Assembly: GCA_963576785.1 (NCBI GenBank)
Contig: OY756146.1
Span: 1,364,001-1,428,000 of the forward strand
DNA length: 64,000 nucleotides
Direction: 5' to 3'
Source: Chlorophyllum brunneum
Taxonomy: Eukaryota; Basidiomycota; Agaricomycetes; Agaricales; Agaricaceae
The notes beneath the pieces were generated by a model. The model was not told where the DNA came from and made no database searches. It was given only the letters and a program-made list of their open reading frames with translations. Shown here piece by piece: positions 33,038 through 44,753 of the stretch (its first letter is position 1; each line of letters opens with the position of its first letter). Position numbers and translations under genes: made by a program.

Positions 33038-36000
33038 GGCTGGCGGGCGAGGGAGAGGCTGAGTAGATGAGAAACGTGGGAAAGCTGGGAGCGATACGGC
33101 CCACTATTATCCACACCCCCACCTCTCTGTTGTCCCCTGTTTGGCCCCCCGTTTTTCATTGGTCCCCGGCCCTCGCCGACCACATGACCGCCCCAGATCC
33201 AGCAGATCCACGTCCCCCGACCACCCCCAGGACCCACACCCTCTCGCGTCACAGCACTGGCCCGTATACACGCCGACGGGCACCATACCCCAGGATCTCC
33301 ATCAGATCCCTCCACCTCTCCGTCCTATCTCTTCCACTCCCCCTTGCTATCGGTGCCTTGGCCACCAGACCCCATTCATACACTATAAGCTTAATTGGTC
33401 CACTGACCAGATCATCCGACATACAAGGAAACCCCAGCCTGATCGTACGGCGGGTGTATTGCCAGCTTCCGTCCGATGACAAAGGTCGCGACATCTTCCT
33501 TGCCTCATCGATCATCCTTCCCAGCCTGATTCCCACACGAATCATCTTCGCTCCTTCCCCAGAGCCCCACTACTCCGTCCCTTCATCCCAATCCGTCATC
33601 ATACCCACATACTTCAGCTGGCACAATAGCCAAACCCCGCCCAACAACCGTCAACCCACCATCAAACTCAATGTCTCAACATCCTACCTTCCCTCACTGC
33701 CTCATGTCTGTCCACTCCACCCATTCCAAAAATACCTCAACCAATCAATAACAGAATTCGATGATCCACGGAACCGGGGTAACAATACCACTTCAATAGC
33801 ACCTACACATTGTCTACCAACAATATACCCTAGCACTTGATCGACCAAATCCTAGAATAACAGTCACTTTCCCATATCCACTGTCATTCCCATTGCAAGT
33901 CCTTTCCGAGTACAATACAGATGGGCGGCTAGTATCCCATCCGTCCCCCACGCCAACCCCTCATGGCCAACTCCGTTATTCTTCAAGGCAGCTTCAGGAA
34001 CTTCCAGTCGAAAAACCCTACTTTAATCCATCACCTTTGCCGCAGGACCCATCATCGCTCGCCGCTGCGACTAATTTCAAAACAATAGCACCCACCAGCG
34101 CATCCAATCTAGAACACCCTCTCAACAGCCCCTCCTTCATCTCACAATCGGCCACATTTTTCCTTGAAACAAATACAATGCTGTATCCAAATGTCACCCG
34201 AAAAAGAAGCTCAGCCTGAGGCCGTGTACAGCCCAACAAAGGTATCATCTTCCCTTCCCATAAACAGGCCCCCGACTATCTCAGAGCCAGGGCTATACAC
34301 AATCGCACTACAAGCGGACACACAGAATACCCCTCCCGTCCCAATTGTCTTGCCTCAAGGAACCGGTTAGACCCAACAAGCTAGTCTTCTTATCCAGCCA
34401 TCCACGCTAATTGCCCCTCCGCGCCAGCTGCACCACAGCTGCACCATACGCACATAATGAAATCATGACGAAAGTAGCCGAGCATTGAATATCGAATACT
34501 GATGTTCTGATGATCAAAACCAATTTACTGACAAGCTTTGATCGGCCGGAAAAGGTCTGTACCGTTGGGCCGCTACCGTGATTTTGATAGGGTACCTACT
34601 TGATAAGGCTGCACACCTGGTACCGCTCCGGTTCCTGGTCTAGTGGTTACCCGTTACTACCCAGCCCCTTCTACTTCTCCTCGTCCGCCCATCGGCCGCT
34701 CGACTCGTGGCCATCCACAAGATAAGAAAGTAACCTGCACCTTCCATGCTCAACTTCTCGTTCCTGCTTATCGAGAAACTTCAAGAACCGCATACCACCT
34801 ACAAAATATACCTAATATACAAGTGACTGAGTGACGCCCCATCCACATATAGCAACTCCAAAGCCCAGCCCCCCACGGCCGTTCAGAGCGCCCACAAACA
34901 CCTATACTCCACATATACAAAACCCTTATCCACTTACCTCTTGTCATAACGTCTCAAGGCCACGTTCCCTTTCATCATCAAACACGACGCACGATTCTAT
35001 CCTTAACGGTGATGCTACATCAGTCAGTTGAGCAAGGGAGGACAGTTGTAAATCCGCCGATGCAATCAATCTAGCGTGCCCTCCAGCCTTGACGGCCCCG
35101 TCGTTCTTGAAAGAAGTAGATCTAAATGCAGTGTGTTGATGAGAAGAACTGGATGTATCCTAGGAACAGGGCTACTCCTCAGCGCTCAGCGATGGGATCA
35201 AGAGAGATTGTAGCTCATTAAGCAGCATCCTCTCAACAACCGAGCTGATCTACGTGTATGGTCCTTTGCGGGAAAGCTTCAGACTTATCGTCGTTGCTGC
35301 GCAATGATACAAAAGCGACCATCTTGACTCAAACATACCTATTAAGACGACATGACACGATCAACTCAAGTCCGTCTCACAAACCGACATCCCTATATTC
35401 AAACATGACATACATACAGTCAAAACTTTGACGCCCAACCACGTTGCCTTCCAGAAATTTCCCTTCCACAAAATTTTTCCTGACATATCAATGATCTCCA
35501 TATATTCACGGTCCCCGGATGTGGCGTTTTGACAACTGTGTGATTCACCGGTAAAACGGCTTACAAATTGACAAAGGCAATACATATATTGGGTAGCATC
35601 GCAAATGCTGCTTTACTTCTTTGATCTCAAGAAATTTATTCCATGACGCCTCGGTCCTGCGGTCTATATATACAACACCGGTTTATTCAACCGAAACGAG
35701 AGCCACCGCCAGCCATGTACAGGTCTCCTAAGTGGCGCAGTTGGCCCGGAATATTAGGTGACAGACAATTGCAAGTGCGATTCTTTAATATCGACGCCTG
35801 GACGCCACTGTTACTGTCAGTGAACCGAATGTTAGAAGCCGCAGCAGCCGTAATTCTTAGTCATTTTCATGAGTCTTTCTACTGCGCATGCCAAACATAC
35901 GACATGATAACCACAACGTTCCACACAGTTCCACAACCTACGCGAACATTACCGACTCAAATACTGTAAATTTCTAATTCAAGTCAATGTCACTCCAGTT

Positions 36001-38880
36001 CATTCCAATCAACAAATTCCATTCAATAAATTTTGTGTGCTTAACCAAGTCCGCCGATTAGAAACAACAGATTGGGACCGAACTTATCAACATTGATTCC
36101 GCCACCAGACCCCAACACACCCCATACGGTCATCATTAAAACAACTTCCCAACTCCGAAATTCCGCGTTCCGACTCTCAATCCGACGTCTTCGTCTCGAA
36201 GAGGATGTCGGATTAAGCGAGGCCAACTCCCCTTCGGATCGGAAGGCTCTATCAATAGAAATGACGAGTCGCATAGCCCTTGGGCTTATCGCCTATCGTC
36301 AAGAATTGCTCCGCATAAATTGTCGTCAGTGAAAAGTTCTAATCTTTCAAAATAGGATGAATGGCTGTATGTCTTGTGCATGTACACATAGTTTATCGAG
36401 CAGTATTTGGGCGCCAAAGTGGGCGATGTGAATGTTAGCCTTCCGCCTGCTCTATTTTGGTAGTATTCGATGAAGTGCTTGGTGCTAGGAGTGCGGCCGT
36501 TACTCAATGTATTGCACTGCTTATATCTTCTGAGAACGGATACTGTATCAATGACCCTCTCACAACGCTAACCCGATGGCATTGGACTAAGTCATGTTGC
36601 ACGATGAGCACTGCATCGGGGATAGAACCGGAAGCACTTGACAAATTTCTCGGACGAGAACAAACCGTTTTTGGAACACACCGATAAATATCGACTAGCT
36701 TTCCTTACAGCGTCTCGCCTCGGATCATCTCAAGGACGGATAGGGCGGGAGGATCTTAGGAATAACTACTTCGATTGCGTTCCACTATGAGCCACCATAT
36801 AGAATATTGCGCATCCATGCGGAGTTTGGTGGTGCTCCATGATAAACCCACCAAGATGTAGGACTTATCTCGCATTCCAACGATTATACTTCCATTCACG
36901 AAACATAAGCAGACTCCAAGTCTCCAAGTGAGAACTCAGCCCAGATACCGACTCCGGCCGAGATCTGACTGTTTTACTGGGGTAGAATTATCCTGTCTGA
37001 TTAATTTGACTCCTTCGGATATCGGATCTTGTTCGCGGCACAATGTTCCGCTATCAAAGGACAGTCTGAGCCAATTGTAACCTACAACGCCTTGGTCATC
37101 GCGGCACGAGGCTACGAGCTTTGTCCTACCCGATGTTATTGCGTCACTGTGACGTTTCTATCAGTTGATAGGCATCGCGGCGATTCACGCATCTGAATAG
37201 ATTTACCTTTTTTTCGTGAGTAAATTGGAGCAGGCGCCAGTTGCGGAAAACCGGTCCTGGCTAACATTACTTAGGAATTCTACGGCATCGGCAGCTCAAT
37301 TTCAGGTCTGTGATGGAGTTGTATGTAGGTTAACACAAGGGTCAACTGACGGGGGTGCCTGCGTTGTCATGGACCGTCGTCATTGCCCTCGTTCTTGTCA
37401 GGGTGGTTTCAGCCTGGTTACAGCCCCATAACACTTACCTGCATTTATAAATTTCCTGAAGACAGTACTTGTTGTCAATCCTACCTCACAAACCCAGGAA
37501 GTACCTTCAGTGGGTAGAATTAGCTAACGGTCACCTCTGGATCCATCAACTCCCCACCATTTCCCAAATTCAAAGGCAAAAAAAGTCCCACTCCCACTAT
37601 ATCAATCAACCCATGGCTATACACCGAAACCTGGTTCCAAAGACTCCTGCGTTAAAAAAAAACACCCTATGATCACCGTAACCTCAAGCGGGGCGAGTTG
37701 GTTACCAATTTCTTGTCACTGGCAACTTGAATCAAAGGGTACTGCTATCTTTCAGGAATTTGATTTGATTAGCAGGTCGGAACGTAGAAGATCTTCGAGT
37801 GACGGGTTTCAGGTTGTTGGTTGGATGCTTCTCCGCCTTCTTGACTGACGCTATCTTTACCTGCCATTCACTTTTGGCTGCTGAGAGAAAGCAACCCTGA
37901 AAAAGAGAGAGGAGATTACGGACAGTTTCTGACCCCACCTGGGGACACGAATCCCGGTACAAGTAAGGACAGGTTTGTAGTCACTATTTTTGCATGGCAC
38001 GCAGCGTGTAAAACTGTTCAAACCGTTTGAATTCAACCCTCACCAATTGAAATGTTGACTTTCCGTGTCCAGAAGTATTGACCAGTACGGCTCCTTGCTT
38101 CAATTACCTCTCCGTCCTCACGCCCCAGGTAATTTATTGTCCTCGTACATATTTGAACGCCAAATTGATGAGCCTCCAACGATAGTCCCAGTACAGTGGT
38201 TTTAGACACGAGTGGAAGATGGCTCCTGCCTTTCGGCAATAAATCGCATGGCGATGGTGGCAAACACCAAGACAATCATTACGGTCACCAGGCCCCTAGC
38301 TATCCCCCGACAGTTTGTATCCACTATTCCGCTGAAGTGTTCATCATTAAGTTCCATTGAAAATATGTGTCAGATGCTTGAGCCTGCCTGTCATATTTCG
38401 AATTGACAATGGGTCTCCTGACAATACGGTCGACAGTTCTTGATCCTATCATATCAAAACGAAGCCTGATTCTTCCGGAGACAAGAGATTTGAACCCCAA
38501 GATTGTCCCGTCCAGTGGAGAACACCGCCAAAATAAAGATTTTCCCTTTCGCGGAACTTCAGGTGCTGGACTAATAGTTCACTTCTGCTGATCATGCTGG
38601 CGCATGGTTTTAACGTTCAAGGGAGCGGGTATTCTCGAGATTTGGCATTGGATGAAGATCTTGCACCTGGTTACGCGTAGTGCTTACTGATTACCTTGAT
38701 TGGAATAAGTGCCCTCTGTTACGGGACTTCAGCTCGCACTCCACAGCAGTAGTACAAGAATCTCTGCATTTGGGTCCAATCAAAGTTTTCCGTTGGATCA
38801 TTATACTGTCACCACGACGACCAATCGTTCGGCGAACGTTGTCGGATTCTCCTCGACGTCGCTTTACTCACTGAACCATT
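33038..38880. other. 5.8-kb region without recognisable genes
   Basis: The first ~2 kb are C/T-rich on the + strand, the opposite bias to 28.7-31.9 kb, and give open frames rich in Pro/Ser/Thr without a recognisable domain (for example 33067-33840 and 33893-34219). From about 35 to 38.9 kb composition is balanced and only short frames occur. No tRNA, transposase, reverse transcriptase or long repeat was seen. It may hold non-coding transcripts, a long upstream region, or fully decayed elements. Confidence 0.5.
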
Positions 38881-39950
38881 CTATCCGAACTTCGCATAGC
38901 CCCCATCTACCTTAAGCGTCGTCCCTGTGCAGAACCTAGCAAAGGTTTCTTTAATGTCCAAGGCAAAGTCGAAGCTCAAGAGCCGATTGGCTTACGATGC
39001 TGCGTCAGAAGCCAGGTATAAAATAGCATTTGCTATCTCATGAGCCTCTCCCAATCGTTTCATCAAAGTCAGATTTGCCATTCGTGACCATCCTTCACCA
39101 CCCTTCAGACTATCTATTAAGGGCGTAATTGTCGGTCCAGGGCACACGCTGTTAACTCGCACTCCTAAGGGAGTTAATTCTTCAGCCGCAGTGAGCGCAA
39201 GCCCACGAACAGCCCATTTAGAAGCCCCATAAGCGGATAATAAGGGAGAACCTGAGAACATAATGAACCTCCGCAGATGAAGCGTGGTTGTCGCGTTGCT
39301 TCCGCAGGCTCACCTTGGAGACCGAGTTGGGACGCTGTGATGACAATTGAACCGGACTTCTTCTCGACCATGACCTTCCCGCATTGCTTGAGCCCAAGGA
39401 ATACTGAAGGAGAGCTTGTCAAACGGGCAAAACTGGAAAAGGCAGCATAGAAATCTACCTCCACGTCCGTTAACATCCATCATGTTATCCCATATCTTGA
39501 CATCCGTGTCCAGAATACTGGAGGGCTCGCTGCAGACGCCTGCATTCAGTACTGCGATGTCGAGTCGACCCCAGAGCTCGAGAGCATGATCAGCATAATT
39601 ATATGTTTCTGAGCTAACGTCGGCGACGAAGCACCGACATCGTCCTCGCTCCTCAGCTGGCAGCTCTTGGATCGCGCGATCGAGACGTTCTTGCGTTTGG
39701 TCCACAAGGAGAACACCCTGAATATCCGCAGCTAAGAACGCTTTGACTGTTGCCAATCCAATACCACCTGGCGACACCAACTCAGTTCATCGGTCTCGGG
39801 GAAATGCCAGTGCACATGGCACGTACTAGAAGCTCCCTACGTAACAGGTGAATCTCAACTGAAAAGGCAGCATTGGTAATTTGTACGAACCGTTATTAAC
39901 GCAACTTTATCATTCAAAAGAAACGACCCAAGGGTACCCCGTCCAGGCAT
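38881..39950 (-). CDS. Short-chain dehydrogenase/reductase (SDR)
   Basis: NAD(P)-dependent oxidoreductase of the classical SDR fold. Reads leftwards from ATG 39950: MPGRGTLGSFLLNDKVALIT, then an intron and GGIGLATVKAFL with cofactor-binding acidic residue in GVLLVDQ. Next come the NAG motif in LDIAVLNAGVCSEP, an intron after VNGRG, VFLGLKQCGKVMVEKKSGSI and the catalytic Ser in VITASQLG. Another intron precedes SPLLSAYGASKWAVRGLAL with the catalytic Tyr-x-x-x-Lys, followed by VNSVCPGPTITPL, and a last intron leads to CTGTTLKVDGGYAKFG and TAG at 38881. Four short introns. The only doubtful spot is the Rossmann TGxxxGIG motif, which straddles intron 1: the canonical splice gives ITGGIG, three residues short. 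Either an unusual acceptor is used or this copy is damaged there. Substrate unknown. Confidence 0.82.
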
Positions 39951-41634
39951 GGTGTACAATTGTTGGAGGGGTATGTGGGAAAGTGGACTTGGTCTGGGTT
40001 AGTACAGGCCGTTTTGGGTTACAATGTGGACATTCGGTGGGAGCATCTGTGAGTAAAAGGCATGACTGCCCGGGCCTGTTCTGGGAAAGCATATACGAAT
40101 GGCGCTACAAAGGAGTGTCTTGGCTAGAACAAGTTTGTACAGACAAGGACGTCTTGACCACCAATCGACCACACTCTCGGGACTTGAAGTCGAAACTGTT
40201 GCATACAGTGTAACTGTAGCTGTGCGAGTCATCTACGTTCGTCGAGCTGACCGCGTTAATTCAAGCCGAACACTTGTAATATCGGTTTCTTTCCTCTCCC
40301 TCGGGGTTTTACAAACACGTTGTGGAGATCTATTCCCCGGCCAGTGGTAAACCTTTCTGTAAGAGTGTCCCCAGATCGGGTAACAATGGTGTTTCTGCCT
40401 GGCGACGAGCCATACTCGGCGGGAACACCTAATGTCCTGGCACCAAGACGATGCTTCGGACCAGATGCAGGAAACGCATGGGAGACCCAGTACTCTGCTT
40501 GTTTGGAAAGAAGCGAGGGTAGATCGAGGAGTGGAACCTAACTCAATTGCCCCGTCAGGGACGACCTTTAGATGCTATTGGTATAATGAAGGTAACGCGA
40601 TCGAGGGAGAACCAGAAGACCGGGTCAGAGTGTCTGCGGCAGGCAGACTTGTGGAGGCGATATTCAACAAGGTTTGAACCCTCCTGTCAAGGGTCGTACT
40701 GCGATCTCGAAACTGACGTCGTTCAAGTAAGGGAACACGATCTACTCCCAGGGAAACAAGGTCTCGGACGAGACTTGTTTGATGATGGAGCGCAGCAGAT
40801 CAGTGACCGAGATTAATTACTGAGGAAGGTGTTCTTGTGGGTTACAGTTAAGCAGAAGGGTATCGTACTTTGGTTTGGAGTCCGATCGTAGTCCAAGCGA
40901 ATGACACGGATGTACCTCCATTTACCCTGGATGGCGAAATCGGCCCTACGGAAAGAATACCATCTCGAACCTTTGGACAGTGGTGGGGGTTTTTTTTTCC
41001 CTGGAGTTGTTTTGATTAAAATTCGCAGGACGCCGTATTCCGTGGCGCGCCCATTAAGAGCTTATTGTTGGAGCTTAGATCGGAGGCCAAAAATGAGAAG
41101 CAAGAACTTCCGGTGCGTGGAATTTACCGTTACCAAAGATTGGAAGCCGGCAGGTGCGAAAAACACTGTGTCGTTTGGAAAGTCCCATCGCTAGGTCAAG
41201 ATGATTTTTTCGGGCGGTAGGGACGCCATTGAGAAGCTGATCAGACAGAACGAACGAATAGGAGAGACATTGTCTTGAAGTAGCCAACCCAGGGCGAGGC
41301 CCAGTAAAGGCAGACCGCGCCGAGAACAGGCAACAGCTTCTCCGGGATGTTCGTTTACAGTAGGTCTTCAGTTGCAAGCCACGGTCCGGTGAGTTCCTCG
41401 AAACATGGATGGTTGAGCTTCCCCATGCATGCCTGAATCGCAATGATCTTGTGCGACAGGGTGCGTTTGGGCATTGAGTAGCATGATCGATTTTCTTCCG
41501 CAGTGAGATTTCAGAATTGTCTATGGACGAGCAGTAGCGACTATGCGAGCATTTCATGGTCGGTGCAGGTAATGGGTTTAAGGCAAACCATAAAGCATCT
41601 TCCCACAGTGTTCATTGTGCATTCTGCCACCACG
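39951..41634. other. Intergenic, no gene recognised
   Basis: About 1.7 kb between divergent genes (SDR on minus, formyltransferase on plus). Short frames on both strands (for example around 40380-40680 and 41075-41557) have no family likeness. It presumably holds both promoters plus unassigned sequence. Confidence 0.45.
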
Positions 41635-43099
41635 ATGCTTTTGGTACTAACGCGTCACGGGCCTTCAAAAGGTTGCATTTCGCGCCAGATACGATATTAC
41701 AGTCAAGAAGCGAAGAAATTCAACATTCTCTACATGGGCCGGGACGAATTTTCGTGTGGCGTCTTCGGGGAACTCTACGCTGCACCAGGTACGTCATATC
41801 CCTCTGCTCTTTCTTCGTAGTATCTCATGCCGTACTGAGTAGACAAATGTGTTCCCTGCAGACGTCTGGACTCGTATCGCTGTCGCCACCCACCCGGATG
41901 AAAAGGTTGGAAGGCGTGGTTCTGTAGTCTCGGTGTGTAAGTCGTCTCCCTGTTCCGGACGGGCCTCGCTAATACCCAACATAGCACCATTGAAAATCCT
42001 GGGTTCTTCTTTAGGTGTCCCCGTCCATACAATACCTTCCGAGAAGAAGGATTTCCGAGGTTGGACTGTGCGTCTCTCATGCCATTCCTCTGGGCGAAAA
42101 CTAATCTAGACCCCGCAGCTTCCTTCACCCTTCACCCTACCCCCACACGCACCACCGCCCTCAAATCATATGCTCCTGACAGCCTCCTTTGGTCGCATCC
42201 TCCCCTTGGCCATGCTCTCTCAGTTTCCTAAAACCCAACGACTCAACGTGCACCCTAGTCTCCTTCCTGCTTATCGTGGTCCAGCCCCCATTCAACACGC
42301 GTTGATGAGAGGTGAAACGGAAGTTGGAGTATGCGTAATTGGGATGCTCCCTGTGAGGAAGAAAGGTGCCAGTGGAGGCATTGATGCAGGAGACGTTTGG
42401 GGATGTAGCCGAATGGTATGTCGATCCTTCGAGGTTCAGACCCGTGTACTGGGAACTCATCTTAGGTTCAGGCAGTTCCCGAGGGTATTGGCTTTGTTAG
42501 GATGCGTGATATGCTTGCTAAAGAAGGTGGTAGGCTGCTTGTAAATGTGTTAAGAGATATGATTGGCAAAATTGTGTGCTTCTTCACACCGTAGTTCAAT
42601 GGCCCTACCCTGACTTCGACATCATAGGCCAAGGCAGTACCCCAACCCACCGAAACGGGTGAACCACATGCACCTATGATCTCTCAAGTGGATTGGACGA
42701 TTGACTTTTCCCAACTGACTGCTCAGGAAATTGAATGGAGGCATCGGGCAATATCTCATCAGGTGACACTTATCCCAGTTCTCTTCACAAACCCAGCTGA
42801 CAAGCTCGGCTTAGCGGAACCTCACAGCTGCTATACCAACTGACCCGATCAAAATGGTTCAGCTTATCGCTCTGTCTGCATTGCCCGAGTCAATTCCCAG
42901 TCCGGGGCTCTCAATGACCCCAGGCACAGCTTGTCTCCATAAGGTTCGCGGACTTCTAATACGCTGCAAAGGCGGCAGCGTACTCGAAGTGACGAGGCTG
43001 AAACAAGAAGGTAAGAGAGAGGTAAACGCAAAGGACTGGTGGAACGGAGTGAAGGGAATGGGACTTGTGGTCGACTCGGAGGTTATGTTTAGAACTTAG
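41635..43099 (+). CDS. FMT1: Mitochondrial methionyl-tRNA formyltransferase
   Basis: Transfers a formyl group from 10-formyl-tetrahydrofolate to initiator Met-tRNA in mitochondria. The ATG at 41635 gives a basic, Ser/Arg-containing leader (MLLVLTRHGPSKGCISRQIR) fit for mitochondrial import, then the N-terminal Rossmann strand KKFNILYMGRDEFSCGVF. Exons follow with ATHPDEKVGRRGS, LKILGSSLGVPVHTIP and SNHMLLTASFGRILPLAML. The formyltransferase signature is LNVHPSLLPAYRGPAPIQHA, holding the catalytic Asn and His, and the matching Asp lies in GIDAGDVWG. After two more introns comes SQVDWTIDFSQLTAQEIEWR, then the C-terminal tRNA-binding domain with KVRGLLIRCKGGSVLEVTRL and a stop at 43099. An in-frame earlier ATG at 41572 is possible. 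The next gene starts only 74 bases downstream. The gene name follows yeast usage. Confidence 0.88.
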
Positions 43100-43173
43100 A
43101 CTAGATCGGGAGGATTATAAAGGAAGAGATTTGATAACCCTTATATCACACCCCTTTCACTCCTGTGAAGAGC

Positions 43174-44485
43174 ATGATCACAGAACCAACCTCCTTCTCC
43201 GCCGAGTCCTATTTTGCAACCCAGCCACCGCCTCTAACCCTCGAAAATGACATACAGCGGGTCCGAGCATGGGTGCAGCAGCATATAGCTGCCGGGAGAA
43301 GGCTCGTGCTTGTCACTGTGAGCGCTCGCTGTCTCCGTCGGACCCACGTAGCCAGACTAAACGAGTGTCTAGAGTGGAGGTACAACTGTGCCCCTGGAGC
43401 TCAACGTGTGAGCTGTTTAATTATACCCATGCAGGAAATCATCCATCCTTATCTTGCCTGTCCATCTTGGATTATCACGTTCCGTTGATAGTGTCCGATT
43501 CCTCGACAACTTCAGTGCCGGTTCGGAATACTCCCTTCACATTCACTTCACGAAACCTTTGACCCCCATTTCGACAGGAACTCGAGGCGCAACGTCCGCT
43601 GAATATTTCCTGAAAGCCGGCTATGCCGTCATCTTCATGCATCGACAATTCAGTCTTCAACCTTTCAGCCGACATTATTCACACTCCACCAACCCCTTCC
43701 TTGATTTCCTCGAGATCGAGCAAAGTAATGATTCCCAGAATTCTACTCCTCAGATTTCCGTTACTCCAGAGAAACGCACTGATCTTCTTGAAGTCTTGAC
43801 GATGTACAAGACCGTGCATACCGCAGGGACGTTATTCACACTAACATTCGTGACGGTGAATGATTACTTGTGGTTGCTACGTGCTGTTAGCCAGGAATTG
43901 TCTGTGCTCAGAAGGAAGGCTATGTATTACCTCGCTGCCGCTGTCAGTGATTTCTTCTTGCCAAGGCAGAAGATGGTGCGTAGCGATTTCGTTTTGTTGC
44001 CATAAACCCTCTCGTTGACGGTCTTCAAGTCCGTACACAAGATCCAATCAGGTAAAGGCAGTCTATCCATTGAGATGGATCAGGTGCCCAAGGTCCTGAA
44101 GCCCATGGTGGACGAATGGACTCGAGATGGTTATATCGTCTCGTTCAAGGTAATCTTTTCGGACCTGTTTGTTCAACTCAAGGTCTCACTCCCTTTCTAG
44201 CTAGAAACGGATCCGGAGCTCTTGATACCCAAGGCCCGTACTGCTCTCGAGCGTTACGGCCACCAAGTTGTCATCGGCAACGACCTCCACCGACGCAAGT
44301 TTGAAGTCGTCTTCGTTTCTCGCAATAATAACTCACAAGTCGACGGCGACGCCAAGTTTGTAGAGAACTGGCTCAAGATTGATCCTGCGTTAACACACCC
44401 TGGCATTGAGCAAATAAAGGAGATTGAAGAAGACATTATCAGGGAGCTGGTGAAGAGACACGCAATTTGGATTGAAGCTTCTTGA
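43174..44485 (+). CDS. CAB2: Phosphopantothenate-cysteine ligase
   Basis: Joins 4'-phosphopantothenate and cysteine, the second step of CoA synthesis from pantothenate, using a nucleotide triphosphate. The ATG at 43174 gives MITEPTSFSAESYFATQPPP and ENDIQRVRAWVQQHIAAGRR. A short exon reads SGGTTVPLELN (about 43376-43408) and another RFLDNFSAG, joined by an intron to TRGATSAEYFLKAGYAVIFM; together these form the family signature DNFSAGTRGA. Further exons carry YLAAAVSDFFLP, KIQSGKGSLSIEMDQVPKVL, WTRDGYIVSFKLETDPELLI, RYGHQVVIGNDLHRRKFEVV and a C-terminal helix ending at 44485. Introns are 50-70 bases. No defect seen. The start codon lies 74 bases after the stop of the formyltransferase gene on the same strand, and the gene converges with SEC2 on the other side. 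Confidence 0.9.
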
Positions 44486-44753
44486 TAGCTTTTTCAACTT
44501 TATAATACAATCAAGGAAAGGAGCAGCATATTATGACATACGCCCAGACGCGATTTATACCGGGAAATGTAAAATAGATTTATGCAATGGAATGTAGAAA
44601 CAAATGTATCCGTCTAGTCCAAACGAAAAAGTCGTGTCCCGAATGCATATTGTAGACATCATTAGAGCAAGGGAATCGATCCCCCAGAAGAATGGTTACA
44701 GAACTTCGACATATAATACTATGGGGGGTGCCCAACACCGACATTTAAACAAG

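Noticed and set aside
33067..33840. 257-codon plus-strand open frame
   Set aside because: Pro/Ser/Thr-rich product explained by C/T-rich sequence; no domain, no conserved-looking block.
34621..34690. A-box-like string TGGTCTAGTGGTTA, as in a tRNA-Glu 5' half
   Set aside because: No B box, no anticodon stem and no matching 3' acceptor strand follow within tRNA length.
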